From contig JBBQHI010000010.1 of assembly GCA_038323835.1 (NCBI GenBank), positions 25,243 to 89,242 of the forward strand: a stretch of 64,000 nucleotides of DNA, written 5' to 3'. Of this stretch, positions 41,660-49,643 are shown one piece after another. The translations under genes and the position numbers were made by a program. How positions within the stretch are numbered: position 1 is the first letter of the stretch; the number at the start of each line of letters is the position of its first letter. The DNA is from JACVRW01 sp038323835 (GTDB taxonomy: Bacteria; Actinomycetota; Thermoleophilia; Solirubrobacterales; Thermoleophilaceae). The notes under the pieces are model-generated. The model was not told where the DNA came from. It was given only the letters and a program-made list of their open reading frames with translations, and did no database searches.

Positions 41660-42235
41660 GTGAGTGACGCACTCCGCGGACCCATAAAGGCGGCACTCGG
41701 AGCGTTCTTCGCGGTCGGGCTGTTGCTGGTCCTGCTCAACCCGCCGTCGCTGTCGGGAGCGGTGGGCCTGGTCACGATCATCGGCGGAGCTCTTGTGCTC
41801 ATGGGTCTGACGGCCTGGATGTCGGTGGCCCTGACCGGCGACGAGGGCATGAGCGACCTCGAGTTCGAGCGCCTGGTGCGTCGCAGCGAGGAGCTGGCCC
41901 GGCAGCCCGACCTGCGGATGGAGACGGAGGAGTTCGACCTGCTCGTGGCCGAGGCGATCGACGCCCTGCCCGAGGACTTCCAGCGGCTCCTCGACGAGAC
42001 CCCGGTCGTCGTTTCCCGGCGCGGGGCGGAGCATCACGCCTACGGCCACTACTTCGGGGACACCGTGGCCCGCGACAACTATCCGGACCGGATCGTGGTC
42101 TACCAGGACACCCTGGAGCGGGACTTCGGACACGATCCCGACCTCCTCCGGGCCCAGGTGGAGCGGACGCTGCGGCACGAGCTGGCCCACCACCTGGGCT
42201 GGGGCGAGACGGGCGTGCAGCAGCTCGGCCTCTAG
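41660..42235 (+). CDS. Membrane-anchored zincin metallopeptidase-family protein
   Basis: A 191-residue protein: two N-terminal membrane helices (about 9-28 and 32-57), then a zincin domain of the small Zincin_1 type with the motif HELAHHLGWGE (His173, Glu174, His177 and a downstream Glu). FERLVRRSEELA, EFQRLL-like and RIVVYQDTLER are family features. Most relatives are about 120 residues and soluble, so the membrane anchor is an addition. GTG start seven bases after TACCCT. It may cleave membrane or secreted proteins, although activity has rarely been shown in the family. Confidence 0.8.
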   Translation: MSDALRGPIKAALGAFFAVGLLLVLLNPPSLSGAVGLVTIIGGALVLMGLTAWMSVALTGDEGMSDLEFERLVRRSEELARQPDLRMETEEFDLLVAEAIDALPEDFQRLLDETPVVVSRRGAEHHAYGHYFGDTVARDNYPDRIVVYQDTLERDFGHDPDLLRAQVERTLRHELAHHLGWGETGVQQLGL

Positions 42236-42271
42236 CGCACCCGCGGCCGCGGCTACCCTACGGAGCCGCCT

Positions 42272-42360
42272 GGAGAGGTGACCGAGTGGCTTAAGGTGCA
42301 CGACTGGAAATCGTGTGGGCGGGTCAAACTGCCTCGTGGGTTCGAATCCCACCCTCTCCG
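42272..42360 (+). tRNA. tRNA-Ser (anticodon GGA)
   Basis: An 89-base class II tRNA: acceptor GGAGAGG (42272-42278) pairs with CCTCTCC (42353-42359), discriminator G at 42360. The anticodon stem CACGA/TCGTG encloses the loop CTGGAAA, anticodon GGA at 42306-42308, decoding UCC/UCU. A long variable arm and the TTCGAAT T-loop confirm Ser. No CCA is encoded. The following region looks foreign and decayed, as expected downstream of a tRNA used for integration. Confidence 0.97.
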
Positions 42361-42566
42361 TTCGGCCGTTGGTCGTATTTTCACGCGGTCCCTGGAATTT
42401 GGTGCTTTCGGTGTCCAATCGCTCGACGGCTGAATGGGCGCTACGAGCCCGGGGCCGAGGGCGCGATCATCGTCGGGAGCAGAAACGATCGAGTCGCCGC
42501 CGCAGGCTGGCCTCGTTGGCCAACACAGGCGACGGGAGGCGTCCGATCGGTGGTACTCATTGCGGA

Positions 42567-43123
42567 ATGCGACCTCTTCGGTATTCCATGAACGTCACAT
42601 TGGACGGATGCTGCGATCACCGTGCAATATCCGCGGACGAAGAGACACATCGTCACGCGACGGAGACTCTCGACCAGGCCGACGCTCTCCTCTTCGGCCG
42701 GGTGACTTACGAGATGATGGAGTCAGCCTGGCGGCCGCCGGGGCAGACGGAAGCGATGCCTGATTGGATGGCGCCGCTCGGCCGGACGATCGACGCGGCA
42801 AAGAAGTACGTCGTGTCGAGCACCCTGGACCGGGTCGATTGGAACGCGGAGCCGTGCGCGGGGATCTGGGGAAAGCCGTTCAGGAGCTGAAGCGGGAGTC
42901 GGGTAAGGGACTGGGCGTGGGAGGCGTGAAGCTTCCGCTGGCGTTGGCGGAGCTGGGGTTGATCGATGAGTACGAGTTCGTGGTGCAGCCCCGGCTGGTG
43001 GGCCACGGGCCGACGTTGTTCGCAGGGCTATCGAAGCGTGTCGACTTGAAGCTCGTGAGCCGGCTGGAATTCGGCTCAGGGGCGGTGGCGATGCGGTACG
43101 AGCCTCGTCCGGTGGTTATCTGA
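42567..43123 (+). pseudogene. RibD-C/DHFR-like reductase with one-base deletion
   Basis: From ATG 42567 the frame reads RYSMNVTLDGCCDHRAI, ALLFGRVTYEMMESAW, AAKKYVVSSTLDRVDWNAE, the first half of a RibD C-terminal/dihydrofolate-reductase-fold protein. At 42852-42853 one base is missing; in the next frame the rest follows: VRGDLGKAVQELKRESGKGLGVGGVKLPLALAELGLIDEYEFVVQPRLVGHGPTLFAGL to 43123. If repaired the protein would be about 186 residues, a normal length. The break is clean, so the inactivation is recent or a sequencing error. Confidence 0.82.
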
Positions 43124-43509
43124 TCTGCGACGGGCGCCTGCTCTGCTGTCCGTATTGACGAGCCGCAACCGCGCCCCTCCGCGCTCCTCCCATGCGCGAG
43201 AAGCGCTAGTCGCGGCCGGGTCAGCGTCGCTATAGATACTCAGTAGCCCCGCGTCGTGCTTCTCGCCCGACCGTCTCCATGAGGCCCTTGACTGCCGGGG
43301 CTAGGGGGGGCGATCGAGCCAACCCTCTCACGCCTCTGACGGCACGCGACCGATAACGGTCCGACGCCGGGGGGTGGGTCGCTGAGCGGTTGTCACTTGA
43401 CTTCCTGGGCGTGGTGGGAGAGGTTTGGCCGGTCAGGGCAGGGGTGCCGTTCGGTGCTCCTCGATGAGTGCCGGTCCGGACTCCATTGAGCAATTGCGAG
43501 GAGGGATGG
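43124..43509. other. Gene-poor region within the putative island
   Basis: A 386-base stretch between the RibD-like pseudogene and the sialidase-like gene. An 87-codon minus-strand frame (43230-43493) has irregular composition and no recognisable domain. Bases immediately before 43510 contain GAGGAGGG, the ribosome site for the next gene. A less GC-rich patch near 43225-43245 (TATAGATACTCAGTAG) could hold a promoter. Otherwise nothing is seen. Confidence 0.5.
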
Positions 43510-45018
43510 ATGGCCGTTGGTGTGAGTCGCCGGGTGGTGGCGACCTTTGCTGCGGTCGCCGGTCTCGCTCTGGTGGGTGTGGGCGGTGCGGCGGCGGCGC
43601 CCGAGGGGGTCGTGCGGGTGAGCAGCGATCCCTACTCGGACCCCCTTGCTCAGCACCGGACGGAGGTGGAGCCGGACACGTTCGCGGCGAATGGCCGGCT
43701 GGTGGGCGCGTTCCAGGTGGGTCGAGTCTTCGACGGGGGGGCCACGAACATCGGCTGGACCTCGTCCCTCGACGGTCGCAGGTTCGCCAGCGGGTTCCTG
43801 CCGGGAATAACCACCGCGGGTGGTGGCCCGTACGCCCGGGTGACCGACCCGAGCGTCGCGTATGACGCGGCCCATCGAGTGTGGATGATCTCGAGCATCC
43901 CCCTGACCAGGGAGCCGGTCCACGGACCGGAAGTCGTGGTGAGCCGGTCCACGGACGGGATCCACTGGGCCAATCCGGTGACGGTGGCCCGCGCAGCCGC
44001 GGGCGCCGACTTCGACAAGAACTGGACAGTGTGCGATAACCACCGCTCGAGCCTGTTCTACGGCCATTGCTACACGCAGTTCGACGACTTCGGCGACGTC
44101 GACCGGATCAAGATGAGCACTTCCACTGACGGCGGACGTACCTGGGGCCCTGCGCTCGAGACCGTGTCCCGGAGCCTTGGCCTCGGCGGCCAGCCCGTCG
44201 TGCAGCCAAACGGCACGGTCATTGTCCCGATCGGCGACCTGACCGGCGTCCGCAGGATCGACTCGTTCCGCTCCACCGACGGCGGACAGAGCTGGAGCGC
44301 AACCACCACCGCGGCTCAGATCTCACACCACACGGTGGCCGCAGGCCTGCGCGCCTCGCCGCTCGCCTCCGCCGAAATCGACCGCGACGGAAAGGTATTC
44401 GTAGTGTGGGAGGACTGTCGCTTCCGGCCCAACTGCTCGGGGAACGACATCGTCATGAGCACCACGACCGACGGCATCGAGTGGTCGCCCGTCGTCCGCA
44501 TCCCGATCGACCCAATCGACAGCGGAACGGATCACTTCATACCGGGCCTGGCCGTTGACACCGGCTCCTCGGGCGATCACGCACGCCTTGCGCTGACCTA
44601 CTACAGCTACTCCAAGGCCGACTGCAACACCGCCACCTGCGAGCTCAGCGTCGGGTTCATCTCCTCACGGTCTGGCGGCGCCGCCTGGAGCACGGCCAAG
44701 ACACTCGCCGGGCCGATGAAGGTCGACTGGCTCGCCAACACCTCCCAGGGTCGCATGGTCGGCGATTACATCTCCACCTCGTTCCTGAACGGGCGCGCCT
44801 TCCCACTGTTCGCCGTGGCCGGCCCACCGACCGGCGGGCTCTTCGACGAGGCGATGGCCACCGTGCCAGGCGGGCTTGCCGTCGGTCTACAGCCCCCTGC
44901 CTGTGTCGAGCAGCGCGGCAATGTGCGCTTCCACAACCCACAATGCCGTCGGGTCATCGGCCGTACCTCCACCCCCACAGAGTCCCCAACGTCTGCGAGC
45001 CCCGCCCCGAGGCGCTAG
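43510..45018 (+). CDS. Secreted BNR-repeat (sialidase-like) protein
   Basis: A 502-residue exported protein. Signal peptide: basic start MAVGVSRR, hydrophobic core VVATFAAVAGLALVGVGG, cleavage near AAA-AP (residue about 30). The body is a beta-propeller with Asp-box type repeats: SRSTDGIHW, STSTDGGRTWG, FRSTDGGQSWS, MSTTTDGIEWS. Paired cysteines (CDNHRSSLFYGHC, CRFRPNC, CNTATC) suggest disulphides. It lacks the clear RIP/FRIP motif of true sialidases, so enzymatic activity is unproven. The C-terminus is a Thr/Ser/Pro tail. GAGGAGGG precedes the ATG. Confidence 0.85.
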   Translation: MAVGVSRRVVATFAAVAGLALVGVGGAAAAPEGVVRVSSDPYSDPLAQHRTEVEPDTFAANGRLVGAFQVGRVFDGGATNIGWTSSLDGRRFASGFLPGITTAGGGPYARVTDPSVAYDAAHRVWMISSIPLTREPVHGPEVVVSRSTDGIHWANPVTVARAAAGADFDKNWTVCDNHRSSLFYGHCYTQFDDFGDVDRIKMSTSTDGGRTWGPALETVSRSLGLGGQPVVQPNGTVIVPIGDLTGVRRIDSFRSTDGGQSWSATTTAAQISHHTVAAGLRASPLASAEIDRDGKVFVVWEDCRFRPNCSGNDIVMSTTTDGIEWSPVVRIPIDPIDSGTDHFIPGLAVDTGSSGDHARLALTYYSYSKADCNTATCELSVGFISSRSGGAAWSTAKTLAGPMKVDWLANTSQGRMVGDYISTSFLNGRAFPLFAVAGPPTGGLFDEAMATVPGGLAVGLQPPACVEQRGNVRFHNPQCRRVIGRTSTPTESPTSASPAPRR

Positions 45019-45452
45019 CCGATCCGCGGCGTCAGCCCGCCGGCGTCCTGGCTCAGTCGCGGCGTGTGCGTTGAGGGGGCCCGATCGCCCCGAGCTCCTC
45101 CAGCGTCGGAGGCAGCAATCGCGCGGCGAGGGATAGTGAAACTCGAATCGTCCCCGAGCCGCTGATCGAGGTCCGGCACCGCCAGCCGGAGGCGGGATGC
45201 ACTCCGCCTAGATGGCAAGCGCGGGATGACTCTTGTCCGGGGCCACGACCTAACCGGACTGTCACCCATACCCAGCCTGCGGGGGCGATCCCGCTCGCGG
45301 ATCCCGTCTGGCGTGCGCCGCCTCCCGAGCGTTGACCGGGCACGCAGCGGGCGGGTCCTACGGGACGCCTGGCAGCTGGACGAGGGCTGAGCGGGCATAG
45401 CGAACGCTCCGGCGTATGCTGGGGCCGCCTCGAGCGACCAATCCGCCGGCCG
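45019..45452. other. Gene-poor region within the putative island
   Basis: 434 bases between the sialidase-like stop and the convergent YdeI-like stop. Open frames here (for example 45053-45343 minus) lack coding-type composition and recognisable domains. No strong hairpin with a T-run was found. Probably non-coding or relic sequence. Confidence 0.5.
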
Positions 45453-45719
45453 CTACCTGCCGGTGCGCTCGCGGTGCATACACCCCGCCCAGCAGCAGGG
45501 TCGGCGCTGGCCTTCCTCCAGCTCCTCCTGGGTCCGGCGGATGCGGCGTTTTCGGGTCATCTCCTTCTTGGCATCCTCGACCCAGCAGATGAACTCGTTG
45601 CGAGCCAGGGGCGTGATGTCCTTCCAGGCATCGAGTGCCGTGGTGTTGGCGATCAGCGCCAAGCGCAGGTCTGCAGGCAGCTTGTGCACCACCCCACCGG
45701 GCACTCGCTGGCTGCTCAC
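45453..45719 (-). CDS. YdeI/OmpD-associated family protein
   Basis: An 88-residue protein: VHKLPADLRLALIANTTALDAWKDITPLARNEFICWVEDAKKEMTRKRRIRRTQEELEEGQRRPCCW. This is the short YdeI/OmpD-associated domain, helical and basic, found alone in many actinobacteria. GTG at 45717-45719 is chosen because the -10-like TACCGT (complement of 45726-45731) is six bases upstream and the family starts here; the longer frame to 45848 is not needed. The biological role of the family is poorly known. Confidence 0.85.
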   Translation of the reverse strand: MSSQRVPGGVVHKLPADLRLALIANTTALDAWKDITPLARNEFICWVEDAKKEMTRKRRIRRTQEELEEGQRRPCCWAGCMHRERTGR

Positions 45720-45805
45720 AGGCCAACGGTAGCCGGTGCGTGGTCGCGCCTTACGGGTGCCGCCGTCATGACCAGGCGCTAGCGATCGTGGCTGGCGAGG
45801 ACCGG

Positions 45806-46627
45806 TCATTGCTGGTCCTCGAGAAACGCGACGATCTCTCGCGCGCACCGGGCGGGCTCATCGTCGTAGAGGAAGTGACTGGCGTCCTCCAGGATCACCA
45901 CCCTCGAATCGGAGATCTCCCGGTTGAACCGGTGTGCCGCGGCGACCGGGACCACAGGGTCGTTCGCCCCCCAGAGGATCAGCGCCGGGATACCCATCGC
46001 TTGCAGCTGTCCCTCGTAGGGCTTCAGCTTCTCGAAGTCGCCGGAGCGGTAGAGCTCGAGCATCCCCTGGCGTCCCGCCGGAGACGTGAAGGCCTTCCAG
46101 TACTCGTCCATCGCGTCATCGGGGATGCGCCCGCCCTGGTCCCTGACCATGGTGGCGAAGGCCTCCTTCGTGAGGTTGTCCAGGAGCTGTTCGCCCTGGC
46201 CCGGCGTGCGCAACGCCTGCGCCATCACGTGCCACTCCGAGTCGGCGAAGAACCCGGTGTTGCTCAGGATCAGCGTCGACACGGCATCCGGGTGGTCGCA
46301 GGCCCAGCGCAGGCCGATCATGCCTCCCCAGTCATGGAGTCCGAGCACCACACGTTTCAGCCCCAGGGCTTGGCGGAACGTCTCGAGAGCGCTCACATGG
46401 CGCTCCCATGTCCCTGGCGGGTCGGGCACGGAGTCGCCGTAGCCGCTCAGGTCTGGGGCGATCGCTCTGCGCCCGCTCGCGGCCAGCGCCGCGACGACCG
46501 GCGCCCACATGTAGGAGCTCTGGGGGAAGCCGTGGACGAGGAGAACAGGATCCCCGTTGTCGGAGGTCTGGGGGATGGCCTCGCGGTAGGCGGTCGCCCC
46601 TTCGCGCTTGAGTTCGACCTCGGGCAT
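45806..46627 (-). CDS. Alpha/beta-hydrolase of haloalkane dehalogenase/epoxide hydrolase type
   Basis: A 273-residue hydrolase: oxyanion loop LLVHGFPQSSYMW, APDLSGYGDS, nucleophile elbow VLGLHDWGGMIG (Asp99 as nucleophile, followed by Trp), acid in LWGANDPVVPV, and catalytic His in EDASHFLYDD. An Asp nucleophile followed by Trp marks dehalogenases, fluoroacetate dehalogenases and epoxide hydrolases rather than serine esterases. ATG 46627 gives the family start; 46639 is an alternative. It sits beside a transposase remnant in the island downstream of tRNA-Ser, so it may have been acquired. Confidence 0.87.
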   Translation of the reverse strand: MPEVELKREGATAYREAIPQTSDNGDPVLLVHGFPQSSYMWAPVVAALAASGRRAIAPDLSGYGDSVPDPPGTWERHVSALETFRQALGLKRVVLGLHDWGGMIGLRWACDHPDAVSTLILSNTGFFADSEWHVMAQALRTPGQGEQLLDNLTKEAFATMVRDQGGRIPDDAMDEYWKAFTSPAGRQGMLELYRSGDFEKLKPYEGQLQAMGIPALILWGANDPVVPVAAAHRFNREISDSRVVILEDASHFLYDDEPARCAREIVAFLEDQQ

Positions 46628-46645
46628 GAATGCGAGCATATTCCC

Positions 46646-46963
46646 GTGGCCGACGGCGGCTCCTGCTTCCGAAGCGGCCACTACCAGGCCGAGATCGACC
46701 ACCTCGGCATCGCCCGCTCGCCCGCGTTCCATTACGAGCCCGAGACGAACGGTTGCGCCGAGAAAGCGATCCAGATCCTCAGGGAGCAGTTGCTCTGGAT
46801 CGAGCGCTTCGAGGCGCTCGACGAACTAACGGACCGCCGTCCGCGCTTCGGGCGGGCATACAACCAGCACTGCCTGATCGAACGCTACGGCTATCGGACT
46901 CCGACCGAGACACGCGAGCGCCTGCGCGCCCAGGCGACTGCCGACCGACGATTCAGGCGATGA
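46646..46963 (+). pseudogene. C-terminal remnant of an rve-type transposase
   Basis: The frame to 46963 reads GSCFRSGHYQAEIDHLGIARSPAFHYEPETNGCAEKAIQILREQLLWIERFEALDELTDRRPRFGRAYNQHCLIERYGYRTPTETRERL. This is the end of an IS3/IS481-like integrase core (the ETNG.AEK segment holds the catalytic Glu; the YNQHCLIERYGYRTP end is typical). The N-terminal two thirds, including both catalytic Asp positions, are gone, and it is cut where the hydrolase gene begins on the other strand. No terminal inverted repeats were found. Confidence 0.78.
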
Positions 46964-47345
46964 GATAGCGCTCCTTGGCGGTGTCGACATGTTGTTGGAA
47001 CCGAGTGACCTTCCCGTTGGCGAGGGTCCACACGTGCGCAATCTTCACTTCGGCGGGCTCGCCGGAGCCATTGCGGTTCCAGGAGGAGGTGCCGAGGCCC
47101 ACCACAGTGTCGCCCTCGGCGACCAACTGAGTGACATTGACAGAGAAGTTCTCGCCAATCTCCCCGAGCCGCGTGAAAACTCCGTCGACGACCGCTTGGG
47201 GACCCACCAACGTACCGCTGTAAAGCGGCCAGCCCTCAGCCTCTGTCCACTCGATCTTGGGATCCATCACGGCCAGGACCGACGGCACATCACCCTTCGC
47301 GAAACTGGCGTAGGCCGCTGCGATGATCTCTTTGTTGGTTGGCAT
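46953..47345 (-). CDS. SnoaL-like (NTF2-fold) protein
   Basis: A 130-residue NTF2-fold protein: NKEIIAAAYASFAKGDVPSVLAVMDPKIEWTEAEGWPLYSGTLVGPQAVVDGVF, VTQLVAEGDTVVGLGTSSW, AHVWTLANGKVTRFQQHVDTAK. This is the ketosteroid-isomerase-like/SnoaL-like layout with a conserved Trp/Glu pocket. The ATG at 47345 gives the family start. The last codons overlap the end of the transposase remnant. It is of a different subfamily from the SnoaL gene at 40033. Ligand unknown. Confidence 0.88.
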   Translation of the reverse strand: MPTNKEIIAAAYASFAKGDVPSVLAVMDPKIEWTEAEGWPLYSGTLVGPQAVVDGVFTRLGEIGENFSVNVTQLVAEGDTVVGLGTSSWNRNGSGEPAEVKIAHVWTLANGKVTRFQQHVDTAKERYLIA

Positions 47346-47426
47346 AGACGGAGTATCTCAACCCCGCCCATCGGTGGGCGAGCCTCTCGCTTCACGAGGT
47401 GAGGCTTCGCGAGAAGACCATGAACT

Positions 47427-47456
47427 GAAGGAGCCCCGCCGAAGCGGGGCTCCTTC
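47427..47456. terminator. Strong orphan hairpin
   Basis: A perfect 13-bp stem (47427-47439 with 47444-47456) closed by a CGAA tetraloop, flanked by GAA/TTC. The shape is that of a strong bidirectional intrinsic terminator, though the downstream T-run is weak. It lies upstream of both adjacent genes (SnoaL on the minus strand, YihY on the plus strand), so it terminates no visible gene. Confidence 0.6.
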
Positions 47457-47561
47457 ATCATCCATGGCCTCATTGTCGAAGAGGACGAGCGCTCGCCGGC
47501 CGTCTGATCCAAATGCGGCGTGGCATCCGCGCAGCCCACGCCTGAGCACGAGGGATCGCGC

Positions 47562-48533
<972 letters not shown>

Positions 48534-48546
48534 GCTCTCAGCGCGG

Positions 48547-49632
48547 TCAGCCGGGGGCCGCCGGGGCGGCCCCCGGCGCCCGCCCACCGGCGCTCCGCGC
48601 GTTCAGCGCGTTGGCGATGTGAACTGCCGCCGAGGTGAGCGGCGCGCCCAGCGTGAGCCCGACCATCCCGAACAGGGTGCCGGCGCCGATCGTGACCACC
48701 AGCACCACGAGCGGGTGGATGCCCAGCGTCGCGCCCATGACGAACGGCTGGATCATCTGCTGGAGGATGCCGTTCGCGAGGAGAACCACGACCCCCAGGA
48801 TGATCGCGTCCGAAGTGCTGCCGGTGCCGAGCGCGATCAGCACGGCGAAGCCCCCCGCAATCCACGCGCCGAGGTATGGCACGTAGGCCCCCACGAACGT
48901 CACGACGGCGATCGTCCCCGCGAGCGGCACGCCGAGGATCAGCGCCGCGCCCCCGATCAGGACCGCGTTGAATCCGGCGATGATCGTCACTGCCAGGAAG
49001 TAGCTGCGGAGCGACTTGGCGATTTTGGTCGTGACGATGTTGGCCACCGGCTCGGGCACGCCCATGTGCCGGTTGATGAAGCGGTGCATGATCGGTCCGT
49101 CCTTCAGCACGAACAGAGTGCTGAGCGCCGCGAAGGCAAGGAAGAAGAAGAGCGACTCCAGGCCCTTGATGCCCGCCGCGACGCCGCTCAGCAGCGTCGT
49201 GCGGATCTCCGGCGCGGCCTTCTGGACATCGGCCGTGGCGCTCTGCGAATTGTCCACGCCGAGGTCGCCGAACCAGCCCTGGATCTTGTCGAGGGCCTGG
49301 TTCATCTTCGTGGAGATGTCGCCCGAGTTGGCGGATACACCGCCGAAGACCAGGCAGAAGATGAGCACGCCGATGACGACCAGGCCGAGGAGCACGAGGA
49401 TCGCGCCGCCGGCACGCGGGACCCTGTGGCGTTCCAGCCAGCTGACGGCGGGTCCGGCGACCGCGCCGAGCACCGCAGCGAGAATGACGGGCATGACGAT
49501 CGTCGACGTTTCGCCGAGCAGCCAGACGAGCCCGACGATTATCAACACGAACCCGACCAGCAGCCACGACGAGAAACCCAGATCCCTCAGCCACTGCGGC
49601 GCTGAAAACTGGGCTGTCTGCTCCGATGCCAT
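48547..49632 (-). CDS. AI-2E family transporter-like membrane protein
   Basis: A 361-residue protein of the PerM/YdiK family (AI-2E transporter family). Hydrophobic helices near the start (SSWLLVGFVLIIVGLVWLLG, IVMPVILAAVLGAVAGPAV, AILVLLGLVVIGVLIFCLVFGG), a soluble central part, then the conserved IAGFNAVLIGGAALILGVPLAGTIAVVTFVGAYVPYLGAWIAGGFAVLIAL and IQPFVMGATLGIHPLVVLVVTIGAGTLFGMVGLTLGAPLT. Members export varied substrates and autoinducer transport is rarely demonstrated. It lies 11 bases downstream of the arylsulfatase stop on the same strand, so they may be co-transcribed. Confidence 0.9.
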   Translation of the reverse strand: MASEQTAQFSAPQWLRDLGFSSWLLVGFVLIIVGLVWLLGETSTIVMPVILAAVLGAVAGPAVSWLERHRVPRAGGAILVLLGLVVIGVLIFCLVFGGVSANSGDISTKMNQALDKIQGWFGDLGVDNSQSATADVQKAAPEIRTTLLSGVAAGIKGLESLFFFLAFAALSTLFVLKDGPIMHRFINRHMGVPEPVANIVTTKIAKSLRSYFLAVTIIAGFNAVLIGGAALILGVPLAGTIAVVTFVGAYVPYLGAWIAGGFAVLIALGTGSTSDAIILGVVVLLANGILQQMIQPFVMGATLGIHPLVVLVVTIGAGTLFGMVGLTLGAPLTSAAVHIANALNARSAGGRAPGAAPAAPG

Positions 49633-49643
49633 TTGGCGCGCTC

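Noticed and set aside
43230..43493. 87-codon minus-strand frame upstream of the sialidase-like gene
   Set aside because: No recognisable domain, irregular composition, overlaps the ribosome site of the next gene's 5' region.
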